Assembly (NCBI GenBank): GCA_002812745.2
Contig: NCSJ02000012.1
Span: forward strand, 124,001-188,000
Direction: 5' to 3'
Source: Scytalidium lignicola
Taxonomy: Eukaryota; Ascomycota; Leotiomycetes
DNA: 64,000 nucleotides
Each line of letters begins with the position of its first letter. The stretch's first letter is position 1. The position numbers and the translations under genes were made by a program. This document shows positions 11,790 to 24,246 of the stretch, in pieces. The notes beneath the pieces were generated by a model. The model made no database searches. It had not been told where the DNA came from and saw only the letters and a list, made by a program, of their open reading frames with translations.

Positions 11790-13509
11790 ATGTTTGGCTT
11801 CTCATCCAAAGACCCTAAACAGTAAGTTATCCTGCTATCTCTGTATCATTCTTTGATTGAAGGACATTAACTATCTTTTGACGTGAATCATCGTCTGACA
11901 GAGCATGCAGGACTGAAAAGGATAATGAGGTTCAAGATAGTATTGTCTTCAAACCTCATCGCCTCTATCCCGTCGAGCATGGTACCCACGAGAAGTTTCT
12001 TGCCCAAGATTATTCCACGCCTGAAGATACAAGCTCGTATGTCTTAATAGACGTCCCATTAAAATGAGGTTTTGTTAGTTGCTAATATGTCTTGTAGTGA
12101 ACATTCCAGCGATGGAGTCCCAGTTATGCCTATGCCTGGGCCAATGCCAAGTATCTATGATAAAGGAAAAGTCAAAGAGTAAGGCCCGGATTCTCTTTCT
12201 TGTTTTAGTTTGGTTCATAGCTGTCAGTTTGAGGCCGACAATACGAGGCAATCGTCAACAAAACAACAACCGCAGATCAACCTAGGGCTATCAATTTCTT
12301 TCTGTTTCTATCTCAGTTCTTGTCTTACTCTTTTCTCGGCATTGCTAATAAATTAAAGCAAAATGAACATTGAATGGAAAATTGAAGACTGCAAGGTTCA
12401 CCTCTTCTGCAAGACTGCCTCTGATGGTGAAGGTACTTTAGACCACGAGTGTGGCATCACGTCCTTCTATACCACGTTTGCTGAACAACAAAATCGGCAA
12501 TACTTCACTCCAGCAGATTGGGACGCTTGTGCTAAGAAGACTATCGAGCACAATTGCAAAAAGAGGGAGGCTGACAAGGAGGCTGCTAAAGCTCCAAAGC
12601 AGAAGACAGAGACCCCAAAAGAAAACCAGAAAGCTACGGCTCAACAAATTACTCAAGAGCAAACTTCAGCTTCTGATACATCTGCTAAGCCTGACAACAC
12701 TCCTGCTACTCGTGCTCACAGGGATTCATCTATTAGTATGACTGACGTTCCCGAGCATATGTCTCTTGGCCAGATTCTTCCACCTCGTGAGGAAAAGAAG
12801 GTTAACACTATGGACAGCGACGGCAATGCCCCAATTTTGATGGTCTCTCAGGAATCCGAAGGTGGAGTCCGCCTTTCCTATCCTCTACCAGTCCCCACTA
12901 CTGCTGAAAGCACCGGTATGTGGGAAGCAGTAGATGGCAATGCCGTCCGCTGTGACATGATTGCCGAAGACGATGAGGAAGCTCTTGCTGGAGCCAACGA
13001 CGCGAAGCCTATCGTTGTTGCCACAAACGATGCTGCTGATCAGGACAAGAAGTCTGTTGCCACGAATGGTGACAAAGCTGACGACAAAATCGATGCTCAG
13101 GAGATTCATGATGACAAGCCCACTACCACTCGTGGTGAGGTCTTCCCTGCATACGGTAGGCTTTTTGTCGATTACATCCTTCACCTTCAGTCCATTTCGT
13201 CACTTTCCCGCCCCTATTCACGTCTTCGTTGATCTATTATATCATGCTGAACACTGATATACTGTTGGACTTGGAGCTCGTGAAATTTTTGTGTCATTAT
13301 CTACCGGCAATACTACCTTGAACTCGGAGCTCCCAAGACGTTCTTCTTAGTATAAACGTTAACTAACGTAGAACTTTCTAATAGATGACGACCTTGCCAT
13401 GTCCCTCCTCGAAGCCGAGAATGAGAGCAACGAGGCTTCCGGCTCAGTTCCCCTCAACGCAGAGGAGACTAAGAACGGCTCCTCCGATTCTCCTCCCAAG
13501 TCTGGCTAA
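11790..13509 (+). CDS. Unrecognised acidic protein, five exons
   Basis: I do not recognise this protein. Exons 11790-11821, 11902-12036, 12098-12178, 12359-13155 and 13385-13509 are all open, all GT-AG, and sum to 390 codons (389 residues), which supports a real gene despite no known family. The N-terminus starts MFGFSSKDPKQ. A short ordered-looking region at about 85-150 contains Cys at 94, 100, 114, 140 and 149 (EDCKVHLFCKT, DHECG, DWDACAKK, HNCKKR). A Lys/Glu-rich helix and a long acidic, Asp/Ala-rich low-complexity tail follow, with a second small motif, GQILPPREEKK. There is no signal peptide or membrane span, so a cytosolic or nuclear location is likely. The 229 bp last intron is longer than its neighbours. 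Exon 1 is short, so further upstream exons cannot be excluded. Confidence 0.7.
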
Positions 13510-14471
13510 ATTGTTCCATCTTCACATTTTGCCTTGTCATGCGATCACGATTTATGATAGAACAACGATAGCTTCACTTCCCAGCACTTTGCTAATTCAC
13601 TCGCTCATTCTGCAATGGTCCAAAACGATAACGACGAAATGAGAACTTTTAATGCTTGGGATTTGGGGATTTTTCTAATGCTTTATGTCTAATGGTTGAT
13701 ACCCCCTGCATGGAAAGGCGAAAGAAAAATGAGAAATTCGGAATATGGATTCAGGCGTTTTGGGGGGACGGGAAGGCTCATTCATGGCACAATCTTGCCC
13801 TTTCTTTCTTTCTTTGAGTCTCCTTACATTCTTTTGAAACCCCGCTTCTGCTTTGCATTCACCAGTTCATTGTTTCCTGTTTTCCTCCGAAACATGAACC
13901 AAGCAAGGAACTATTGCAGGTTTCACTTGATAGTTACGAGATGTTTCTTTTATGCATTGATTTTATGTGTTTTTTGTTACCCTCATTTTGCTGAAGTTAC
14001 TTTGTCTAACCATGACTAAAACAGAACACCGACAGCTACAACCGTCGTACTGTCTGTCTGGCTGAAGTATTGGGAAGACAACAGTTACTCAGTGTTCGTT
14101 CATTATTGAGAGGCTTTTACATTAGTTATACTTCAGGAATCAGCATGTTACGTTAATAGCTAGACCAGCGCCCCAATCGAACATCATTGATCCTGTTATT
14201 CAACCAGCTGTTCTATATTGCCAACGTGATCTTAAGATGAAATACTAGCTTCATGATTCGTTAATAGAGATATTGAACCCAGTTTATGATACATTCTCCA
14301 ACCACTACTTCGCATGAAAGCAGAAGGCCATTATGCTGAATATATGGGGGCTACCACATTGATAATAAAATGTAGTCAAAACCCTGTCTGAGCACAAAGG
14401 AAATGCTGGATTCGAAAGATTCGCCAACTACCTAATAGAGAAGTCCCCCATTCCAAGAAATTTACCTGAAA
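13510..14471. other. Intergenic region between convergent genes
   Basis: No gene is seen. This AT-rich 0.96 kb interval separates the 3' ends of the unrecognised gene and HSE1 and should contain both 3' UTRs. Confidence 0.6.
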
Positions 14472-16623
14472 TCAATACGCCGCGCTCTGTCGATAAAAGT
14501 CCTCGTGTGATCCTGAAGGTACACTTGGAGCTCCAGGTCGTCCCTCGGTAGCTGCAGGTCTTGAATATGGCTTATATTGACCTGTCTGACTTGGCAACGA
14601 GTGTCTAGCATCGTTGTTTAGTGGGGGATATCCGGCGTTTAAACTCAATGGTGGCGGAACTATACTAGCTGGGTGGTTCAGTGCTTGTTGCTGCGATTGT
14701 TTAGGAGAGTATGGTGTATATTGTTGCTGCGTCGGTGGTTCATTTGAAGGAGCAGTGGCAGAGTATGGGTCGTCTGAGTAAACAGAAGCACTGTATGGAG
14801 CACCTTGTTGATTGTTTACTGGAGAGTCATAGGCTGAAGTAGCGAGCTCCTGGGGGTTTGAATATGTGCTTTGAGGCCTGTGACCAGTTTGTTGCATTGT
14901 TGCGTATTGGGCAGGTGGTGGAGAGCTGGTCTGTATGGGAGCGGGTTTCGTAGCAGAAGGAATGCGTGGTGTGGGATCTCGCTGGGGATAAGACTGGTCT
15001 GGTTGTTGTCCACCAGCAACTACATAAAATGGCTGTGGACCATTACGTGGCGGATAGCCAGTAGGTGAACCTGGCTGTTGTGGGTAGTGCGGCTCTAGAG
15101 TTTAGTTAGTTTGAATTCATCAAATTACCGTGGCTGAAAGCACCTTGTGGACCAGGGCTATAGTATCTCTGGGGATCCTGTGGTGGCGCCGCAGCCTGAG
15201 GAGGGTAACCGCCACCATAGCCAGGCACGCCTGGACCTGGTCTTCCATACCCATAAGAAGGCTGCTGCGTCATTGAAGCATCCAACAGACTTTCATAATC
15301 TCGGCAGGATTTGATAAATCTCTCGTTTAGCTGTGTGAATTCATCTATTATGTGGTAAGCAAAAATTACCATACAAGACTGGTTATGATGCAAACCTTTC
15401 TTTTGGGAATATTTCCCGATAAGCTCAATAAGCTTTGGTCGAATTGCTAGTGTTGAATGATAGAGTTGCTATATCAGTCAGTACCAATGTGAAAGCCAGA
15501 AAAAACATGTAACGAACCGTAATCTCTTCGTTATCTCTAACGTTCAAATCGGCCGTAGAAGTACTGAGGAGAGTAAGAAGTTTCTCGACATTCTTAATTT
15601 CGGCGAAGACTTCGGCTTCCATCTGGGATTCCCGCTGTAGCTCCTCAGGAGTAGGATCGGGCAGCTTTTCAACATAATTCAAAGGGAAAATGCCTGTTTT
15701 CCCTCTCAACAACCCTTTCCACCAGTCCTTGTACACCGATTCGATAACAGCAATGACATCGCCCTTTCGAAATTGCAGCTCGTCTGGATCCGTAGCCTGG
15801 AAATCATATAGTGCCCTAACTCTCGACACCGTAGCGGCCGTCGTACCAGACGTAACCACTTGGTTCGGTGTCGCAGTTTGAGCCTTCGCTCCCTCCGCAG
15901 AGGATGTCTTCGCTTGTGTCTGCACATTCTTATCTTGAATGGATAACTTCAGCGCCATCTGTAATTCCTCCTCTTCTTTTTGGCGATCCACATCTGTCAA
16001 CCTGCTCTTTTGTGGCGCCGAAGGTGGGTGTAAGTTTGGGTTCAGGCTCTTAAGTTTCTGATACTGGTCCCTCATAATTCCTAGATCCGGATCCTTAAAC
16101 ATCTCTGCCCATTCTTGCATCCTTTCCAGGACCTTCGCTTTTACTTGCTGGTGTGTGTTACGATCATTCGCTAGGCGGAGGAGGGCGTCCGTGAATGCCC
16201 GCGAAGCTAGTTCTCTGTGAATTCTTATGCCACAGTTTTGACTGAGCGCATTTGCAAGCTGTTGGAGTATAAGTAAAGTTATTCTCAAGCAGAAATTCAG
16301 GAAGATCTAACCTCTAGTGTATATAGTTGCACGTTCGCATTTCGATGTGCTAACCGTTTGATCATGCTTGCCACTGCATCTTTCCCACCACTATCTTCGG
16401 ATGATACTTTGTCGCAAACATCCATGATATACTCCCAATTCTCAGAAGTGAGGTTCTCATCAGTCGCCTTGGCTATAAGTTGCAAATATGTTAGCAGGCG
16501 CAAAATAAGCAGTCACATGAAAGCATGGAAGAGGGATGCCCAAAGCTCTTTAGGTTGTAACTCCAGATGCGCAGTCCACTTACCGACGATTTCGTCGAAT
16601 CCATTTTGCTGGGCGCGGAACAT
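14472..16623 (-). CDS. HSE1: ESCRT-0 subunit HSE1 (STAM-like)
   Basis: HSE1 pairs with VPS27 in ESCRT-0, which captures ubiquitinated cargo on endosomes for multivesicular body sorting. Six exons, read on the minus strand: 16584-16623, 16312-16472, 15518-16258, 15396-15468, 15129-15344 and 14472-15094 (617 residues). All introns are GT-AG, and the joined N-terminus MFRAQQNGFDEIVAKATDEN matches the family. The domain order is as expected: VHS at 1 to about 145; a ubiquitin-interacting motif near 166-181 (EEEELQMALKLSIQDK); SH3 near 214-269 (ALYDFQ, WWKGLLRGKTGIFPLNYV); then a helical GAT-like core including QLYHSTLAIRPKLIELIGKY. A Gly/Pro/Gln/Tyr-rich disordered tail of about 260 residues ends the protein. 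The three C-terminal introns are 34-51 bp, with the smallest, 15095-15128, being 34 bp. The call is secure. Confidence 0.93.
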
Positions 16624-17289
16624 CCTTTTGCTTGATTACAATGCCCAAGGATTGTTAATGTAAGGAAGAGAGTGTTGAGAGCCGAGAGAGGAGAGAAGAT
16701 GAAAGATGCTTCTGCTGATGATGTCGAAGCCAGGCCACAGCTCCCCGCTAACGATAGGCTTCGGGGGTCGGTTAGCTTTACGCGCGGCAACGTCACTGTT
16801 TCTTGCGCGTCAAAGCCACAACTTGGAATCTATTAGGCTGAGCCTCACTTTGGGCAGCGCAAAATATTACTTTGTTGAAACACAAATGAGGTGTATACGA
16901 TCAGAGATTATAAAATATCCATATAGTCGCGTATCCTTAGTCCTAGCAACAGTGTAGATCTATGGTGTAACATCTATCATGCTGTCGCATTCTTCCACAA
17001 GACATCTTAAGACGTCTTTGTTTCAATTCCAATTCTCCAAGAAGCTACTGTCTCACCCAAACAGACATAAAGCGAATCAATTCCATCCCACCAGACGCTA
17101 TGCTTCCAAGAGATTAACTTCCTCCAGNAAAAAAAATCCGATTCATGTGATACATGGCCTGCGGACAATTATAAAGTCCAGGTCTTCAAACACGCCCATA
17201 CTCCACCGTATATGCAGGAAACAGAATAAAAGAGCAAGCAATAAGGAACCAGATAGATGCGCCAAATTAGGCACGCAAAATTCATACAA
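16624..17289. other. Intergenic region upstream of HSE1
   Basis: No gene is supported. The stretch is the promoter side of HSE1 and the 3' flank of the ZDS1-like gene, which share orientation. An N precedes an A-run at 17128. Confidence 0.6.
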
Positions 17290-20253
17290 TCACCACATAT
17301 CACCCTCATCTTCATTTTCCTGTTCGTGATGTCGTTGGTCGTATTGGTAGTAGTCTTGGTGACCATAATGTTGGCTCTCATCATATCCATTTTCATTTTG
17401 TGGTCTGTGCCCATTATCATCGTCCTGATGATCGTAATCATATATCTGAGAGTCATCAACATAATTGACACCCTCAGCCCTCTGATTTTCCTGAGGCTCG
17501 GCATATTGTGAGATACCCTGCAAGATTATTAGCCCAGGTCCAATTCAAGTTAGATAAAAACAGTTTGCGAAGTTTTACATACCCGATGATAATCATACTG
17601 ATATTGCTCCTGTTGCTGCTGTAACTGTTGTTGATACTGTTCTTCCTGCTCTTTTCGCCTTCTCTCCTCTTCCTCCCTCTTTTGTGCAGGTGACATTGGC
17701 ACCTGCAACTGAGGATGCATCTGCTGGACTTTTGCAAGATATGAATACATGAAATTACTGAGTAAAACTTGACTGTACAATGCCCGCCTAGGATTCGCTA
17801 ATTTGATATGGGCCATTCTATAGATGGCTCTTTCTTCGAGTATCGAGAACCGAGTCCAGTTGTAGTCAATGTCAGGCTTGAGCTCACGATGTGGCAGCTC
17901 AGGTGATAAGGTGGGAAGAGGATTGCTCTTCTTTCCTACTGAGTCCCTATCGCCCTTCTTCTTGCTGCTGCCGAAGAAAGATGAAAATAATCCGTCCTTC
18001 TCTTTTTTGACCTCTCCGCTTGATTTCCGAGAGCTCTCCTTCTTCCTCTCCTCTTGCAGTTTACCGTCGATAGTTTCACGTTCGAGTACAAGGCTCTCTC
18101 GGCCGCGAACACTACCAGTGTCGATAGAAGACTGCAGAACATCCAAGCGTGCATTATCGTGGCTTTTCTCGGAAGTCGACTTCGTCTTCCCCTTCTTTAC
18201 TTCTTTATCATCCGCTTCTTTCTTTTTCTCCTTCTTCTCCTTGTCATCACTTCCTTTAAACCAACCCCAACTTTTCTTCGAGATTGTGCTCTCTGAATCG
18301 TCTTTCTTCGACTTCTTTTCTGAATGCTTCTTTTCCTCGTATGTTGGAATAAAGGTTAAGCTATCTGTCCTCGCACTGCTTCCGGGAAGTAGAGAAGGAT
18401 TTTGGACCATGTCATTTAAAGTCTGACTAGGGCTGACAACTTTAGATGAAGGCTGTGTTATGGATGCATTCTGTCGCTCCATTTGAGGGCGCTTACTAGA
18501 TCGTGCCGGAGGTTCTGGGGGTGCCTGCTGCTGTGGTGGTGGTGGTGGTTGTGCCGCTGTTTGTGATGATGATCTCTCAGGGAATTGCTGCCTAGCATTC
18601 TTTGTTTCTGATAAGCTTTCAGGTGGTGTTTCGACTATTTTTGGAACTGGTACTTCTTGTTTCAGTTCATTCCTTGGGAAAGTTTGACTTCTCGGTAGCT
18701 GGCCAGGCTGAGGAATTTGCGCCGATTCCTCCTCAGCAGCCGAGTCCTGGGGACTAGGTTCTATAGAAGAGCCTTGCTGTACAGTCTGTACGCGTCGAGC
18801 CCCACGGGTCGGCCTTGAGAAGTTCTCTGCAGCGCTGGGTTCAGACTGGACTTTTGTTAAAGGATATCCTATTGACGAGCGTCCATCAATAGGCGACGAT
18901 GCAGCTGTCTCTTCAGTATCAGTCGTAGTGCCACCACGTAAAGAACCAGCACGTTTAGAGAATGGAACTCTTTCTCCTTTCCGTAAACTACCTCTCCTAT
19001 AAGTTGTGTGGGTAGACCTCCTCAGACCAATTCCAGGGGCTGCTGGTAATATAGGCATGTCATCATTTGCCGGTACTTCCCCACCCATATCTTGTCGATT
19101 TGTCTCTAGTGTCAGCTGCTTCATAGCATTTGCAGGATCCATGACCAGCTGTTCTAGCGATACTTTCAATTCCGGTCCGGAATTTGCCAGAGACTTCTTC
19201 CTTTCCAATTGCTCCGCTCCATCAGTGTACCCAATTGCACCACGGCCAGCAGTATTGTCGATCTGTCGCGAGAGCATTGATTTCTTTCTTTTGAGACCGC
19301 CCCCGGCTCCTGACGGGTCGAGCCCATCTGGAGACAGTGACTGTTGCTCACCAGATCTTCGTTTGATGGAGTTCACTCGGTTTTCCAAGAAGGTCTTGAA
19401 TTCCATCGGAGCAAGCTCAGGGTGTACCCTAGCAGGGACCCAGAACAGCCTAGAAGGGTCATCTTCATCATCATTCCCTCTAGGAGCCACAGATGGCATC
19501 AACGAAACATTTTGGAAAGAGGGCAGATCGGGATCACTCGTATTTCCTACATCCATAGACATCCGCCGTAACGCCTGCAAGTTGCTAAGTTCCTGCGCTA
19601 CCGCTGCAGGATTCGATTCGTAGTCTAAGTCATTGAGTGGAAATTGTGTATTTGCTGTTTCTGACGGGGAGGACTCTCTGAGAGATAGGGAAGGTGATAG
19701 AGGTGGTGTAGGATCCAAAGAGCCCTTTCGTTGCGTGGGCACCGCTGCAGGCGCAGTTTGCGCCTTCGCTAGAGGTTTGCCATTTATCGGTGAAGGGCGC
19801 ACCCTCGTCGAGTTATTCGAGCCGAGATACGAATTTCCATTATCCGGGGATTCACTTAACGGTGAGGTTATGAAGCTCAGCGGTCGTGAGTCGCGTTTCG
19901 AGGGCGAGTATTGATCATCGCCATACATATCTCCAATCGCCTCCGTGACATGGTGACTCGTATCACTTATTGAAATTTGGGCAGTATGGCCGCGACGACT
20001 GCTAAAGCTGCCGCCAATCTCTCGCAGTCTAGTAGTAGCCTGCAGAAGAGAGAAGTTGTCAGTAACACGTTGGGCTGCTAGAGTTGCTTCAGAGGTCTAC
20101 TGGAGGGGGGAAAAGGGGACCATCTTCTGGCGGGCCGTAGCGGCAGAGGATCGGATCACCGCTAAGAAGTTGGCCAGACGTTCGATTGAGAGAGAGAGGC
20201 CTCTTTCAACAAGAGCTACACACCTTCATTGAAGCGTTGGCGTGCTGGTCCAT
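17290..20253 (-). CDS. ZDS1/ZDS2-type protein with Zds C-terminal domain
   Basis: In budding yeast Zds1/Zds2 bind PP2A-Cdc55 and influence mitotic exit, polarity and mRNA export. Exons on the minus strand are 20224-20253, 17583-20039 and 17290-17517 (904 residues). The diagnostic C-terminal motif lies around residues 735-800: NWTRFSILEERAIYRMAHIKLANPRR, then QVLLSNFMYSYL (given in parts here). Everything before it is disordered, with Ser/Pro-rich stretches, a Lys/Glu/Ser-rich block containing KKSWGWFKGSDDK, and a second GLFSSFFGSSKKK motif. A long Gln/Glu tract and an Asp/Tyr/His-rich tail follow the domain. Exon 1 encodes only ten residues (MDQHANASMK); splicing it to RRGHTAQISISDTSHHVTEAI is supported by frame, but the 184 bp first intron is the least certain part. 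The family call rests on the C-terminal block. Confidence 0.8.
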
Positions 20254-22019
20254 GGGGAGTGTTCCCCCTGCTTCGAATACGCTAGCACCGTTGCCTCTGG
20301 TCGGTTGCCGCCAGGGAATCTCATCTGGAAGTACTCATACAGGATATCGAACAACAGCCATGCGATCAGAATAGGGGTATGGATTTAGTCAACGCGGTAG
20401 AGGTAGTCACTGCATAGCGAACAGGGCAAAAGGCTTTGAGATGGGAATGGGTTGAATAGGTCGCGGTCGTTTCGCTAAGAGTTATGACCTGGAAAGTCCT
20501 ATCACCGAGCACCCTTCTTGCCGCATAGCGGGCCCATACTTTGGATTCAAACCCCCCTGCTGGAGTCGAGCGACAGGCGCCAGACAATCGAGCATCGCCA
20601 ATCAATGGTCGATGTACAAGAATTGCCTTGAATTCCTGCGATGAGTCGTGAGTCTCGTGCTGCCGACCGATTTGGAGCTACACAGGCGCATTATAACGGC
20701 ACAAATATCTACGATCCAGGGGCTACTGTTTATCTTTTGTTTCTCTGAAATCCTTTTAGCTGCGGTGGCCCTGTTGCTCACCCCTATCAGGACTTTGCCA
20801 ACCCAAATCTCCCAAAAAAGGGCGTTATCTCGGGGGACTTCTGGACCACGCCAACGCACATGATCATGAGAGCCATCTTGTTTATGGCGCACGACGCCAC
20901 AGACATCCGCTGTCCTCAACCTTAATTTATCTGCATTCGCTGGCGCTTAGTCAAATTCGCCTATACGTGCTTCCGTGCTATTGTACGGTACGCACCATTT
21001 GAACGATTAGGTGATGATGAGACGGTACAGTCTTTATATCTGAGGAAATAGGCCGAGAGTATTATATTAGTACATGATGTACAATTCTTGACCGTGATAT
21101 TTATTATCTTAAGCGATCATCTGCAGGATTCAAGCATTTGCGGGGTAAACGTTGGTAGTTCACGGCACAGATGATCGGATGGATTGACATGGTTAAAATC
21201 CAGTTCCTTTAATTATTTCTTGCATGTAATACGACATGGTTCCTTGACATGTTCCAGAACCAAGGCGTGTGTACCTTCCGTCCGGCGCACGAAAGTACGA
21301 GCTCACCTAATTATAACAGTCATCAATGTTGGTGCCTCAGAATATAAGGCCGCCAAGGCAACACAGATGGCCCAATAATGGCTTGCCATAACGGGAGCTA
21401 CCGAGCTTAGCCTAGTACAGGATCACGGGGATTAGGCCAGCTTGAAGGAGACCTCTCCTCTTCTTTGAACACACAACTGAACTTGTCCGAGTGCCTCGTA
21501 CGTGTCTACTGTTGAAAGGACATTTGTGAGTATCATGAATTGTTTTCCCGTACTCCGTGCTCAGGACCGACTACTGCAATTTAACTCGGGCTGTATGCCT
21601 TATGAAGCTCGTCGTGATTCAACCCGAGACTGAGTTGATTCCGTCGTCTCCGGCCCGTCCACTATTCCATCAAACATAGCTGCATTGACGCTCCATGGAC
21701 TTTCTCTCTCCATCGCAGCAGTTCGAGAGCTATCAGGGCTTCTCGGGCAGCACCACTGTGGGGTAGAATCCGCCCTGGCTTCCCCGCAGAGATCTGCACG
21801 AAATCCACGCTGTAAATTCTGCCGTTCCGGACAAACTTCTCTTCGGCCTATTCATTCACCGAATAACATGAAGCTTCCTGACAACATGGTTGGTGGGTAC
21901 CTGTTAATCCTAGTGTCTATTTTCAGAGAGAGTCGGTCAAGATATCTAGTTATTTTCCTTTGCCTTTCCTTTGTCTTTGTCTTTTTAGAATTATTGTGGA
22001 GTAGCTAATCCTAAACACA
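20254..22019. other. Divergent intergenic region, ZDS1-like to GH78
   Basis: No gene is seen in 1.77 kb. It holds the divergent promoters of the ZDS1-like gene (leftward) and the rhamnosidase-like gene (rightward). A TACGGTAC motif lies near 20984-20991. Short open frames lack any recognisable domain. Confidence 0.6.
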
Positions 22020-24246
22020 ATGATGACTACTCGGAGTTTCAGATTTCATTTCCTAACCATTCTTCTTTTTTTTGAGCTCTGTTCTAGCACAGTCATGCTG
22101 GAAAGACACAGTTTGCACTGGTCCGAAAGATACCGCCTTCCCTGGGGTATGGCAATCCAATATCTTCGCACCATCCTCCCGCACGGTATCTCCTGAGTCA
22201 ATTCTCTCTCTGCAAACTGGCAAAACGAAATCTCACTATCCTGGACATTCAAAGCTCTCTGGGAATGGTTCGGCTCTAGTTTTTGACTTCGGTATCGAGG
22301 TGGGTGGGTTAGTCACAATAAAGTACGAGGCAACGGGACCGGGTGCAATTGGATTGGCTTTTACCGAAGCAAAAACCTGGATTGGCGAATGGTCAGATTC
22401 TTCCAATGGAGAGTTCAAAGGGCCTGACGGCGCTGTATATGCCAACATCACTTCGGCTGGTCCTGGGATATATACCATGCCTGATGAGCGTCTACGCGGA
22501 GGTTTCCGTTATGTAACAGTATTTTTGATTACGGAAGGATCAACTAGTGTCTCGATTACGGACGTCAGTCTTGAGATTGGATTCCAACCAACTTGGTCAA
22601 ATCTGCAGGCATACCAGGGCTATTTTCATAGCAGCGATCAATTGCTGAATAGGATTTGGTATAGTGGCGCATATACTCTCCAGACCAACGCCGTGCCTGT
22701 CAATACTGGAAGACAAGTGCCATTCCTCATTACTGGCTGGGCTAATAACGGTACACTTGGTCCCGGTGACACCATCATAGTGGATGGGGCAAAGAGAGAT
22801 CGAGCAGTCTGGCCAGGAGATATGGGTGTTGCTGTCCCATCCACCTTTGTCAGCATTGGAGATCTTGACAGCGTTAAAAATGCACTTCAAACCATGTACA
22901 ACAATCAGGTAAGCTTTGATGAGTCGCATTCAAAGAATAGCATTTATCATCTTAGCTTTCTCCTGTTCTAGGTCTAGAGGCATGCCGGTGCGTCTACTAA
23001 CGATACCATTAACAGAACCCCCAAACAGGCGCCTTTCCAGAAGCAGGCCCTCCCCTTCTTCAACAGGGATCGGATACCTACCACATGTGGTCTATGATCG
23101 GGACATATAACTATATACTTTACACTAACGATACCTCGTTCCTATTGGAGAACTGGTCAAAATATCTTCTGGCCATGAATTTCATATATGGAAAAGTAAC
23201 CTACTCAAGTGGACTCCTCAATGTGACTGGGACTCGAGACTGGGCTCGGTGGCAGCAAGGTTACAATAACACCGAAGCGAACATGATGTAAGTCTTATTT
23301 GGTCCTCCTACCCTATTGCACTAAGCTCGATGGCTAATTCATATGAAGTCTTTATCGAACTCTCATTACCGGGGCTGACCTGGCAACTTGGGCCGGTGAT
23401 ACCACAGGCCTCTCCTCCACATGGTTGGCTCATGCCTCCAATCTCCGCAAGGCCATCAATGAATACTGCTGGGACGGTAGGTATGGCTCTTTCAAGGACA
23501 ATGCTACCAGTACGACCCTCCACCCGCAAGATGCAAACAGCATGTCAATCCTGTTTGATGTGGTGGACAGCAACCAAAAGGCCCAAGAAGTCTCCACAAA
23601 GCTCTTGAAAAATTGGACACCAATCGGTGCAGTGACCCCAGAATTACCAGAAAACATCAGTCCCTTTATCTCGTCCTTCGAAATCCAAGCACACCTCACA
23701 ATTGGGCAAACAGAACGTGCACTGGATCTTATTAGAAGGAGCTGGGGCTGGTATATCAATCATCCTAATGGAACAGGAAGTACAGTTATTGAGGGATACC
23801 TCCAGAACGGTACTTTTGGATATCGTTCCTCTCGTGGATACGACTATGATGCAAGCTACGTCTCGCATTCTCACGGTTGGTCTTCAGGTCCAACGTCCGC
23901 TTTAACGAACTACGTCCTCGGCCTAAGCGTCACGGCTCCGGCGGGGTCATCTTGGAAATTAGCACCGCAGTTTGGAGACTTGACAAGTGTTGAAGGGGGC
24001 TTCACAACCAGTCTAGGGAAGTACCAGGCAAAGTGGCAGAACTTTGGGATTTTTGGATACACGTTGGAGGTCAATGTGCCTAAAGGGACAAAGGGCCAGT
24101 TAGTGCTCCCGACCTTGACATGGGGAATATTCCCCAAGATTCACCTCGATGGAAAGCAGCTGAATCGCAGGAGAGATGTTCAGATCACCGGGGGTAGCGT
24201 GATTCTGGATGTTGGCGGAGGGAGCCACACCGTTAATGTTGCTTGA
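22020..24246 (+). CDS. Secreted GH78 alpha-L-rhamnosidase-like glycosidase (apparent frameshift in signal peptide)
   Basis: GH78 enzymes release terminal alpha-L-rhamnose from plant glycosides and pectic side chains. The enzyme body is read from exons 22020-22908, 23016-23287 and 23349-24246 (GT-AG introns). It shows the family's (alpha/alpha)6 six-hairpin features: IVDGAKRDRAVWPGDMGVA, a fungal version of the catalytic-loop motif around the acid residue, then GSDTYHMWSMIGTYNYIL and RDWARW. Beta-sandwich regions lie before and after. Many Asn-X-Ser/Thr sites fit secretion. The ATG pair at 22020/22023 encodes a clear signal sequence (MMTTRSFRFHFLTILL...), but a run of eight T at 22066-22073 throws it out of frame. 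One T fewer would join it to LSSVLAQSCWK, with a plausible cleavage after VLA, giving about 685 residues. The mature enzyme call is strong; the frameshift is most likely a homopolymer error. Confidence 0.85.
22066..22073 (+). other. Eight-T run, probable homopolymer indel in GH78 signal peptide
   Basis: The run separates an in-frame signal sequence upstream from the enzyme frame downstream. Seven T would give one continuous open frame with a canonical secretion signal. Confidence 0.65.

Noticed and set aside
17869..19914. Long plus-strand open frames (17869-18426, 19006-19623, 19633-19914)
   Set aside because: They are antisense shadows of the Ser-rich ZDS1-like coding exon; Ser/Phe/Leu-rich translations mirror its codons and have no domain.
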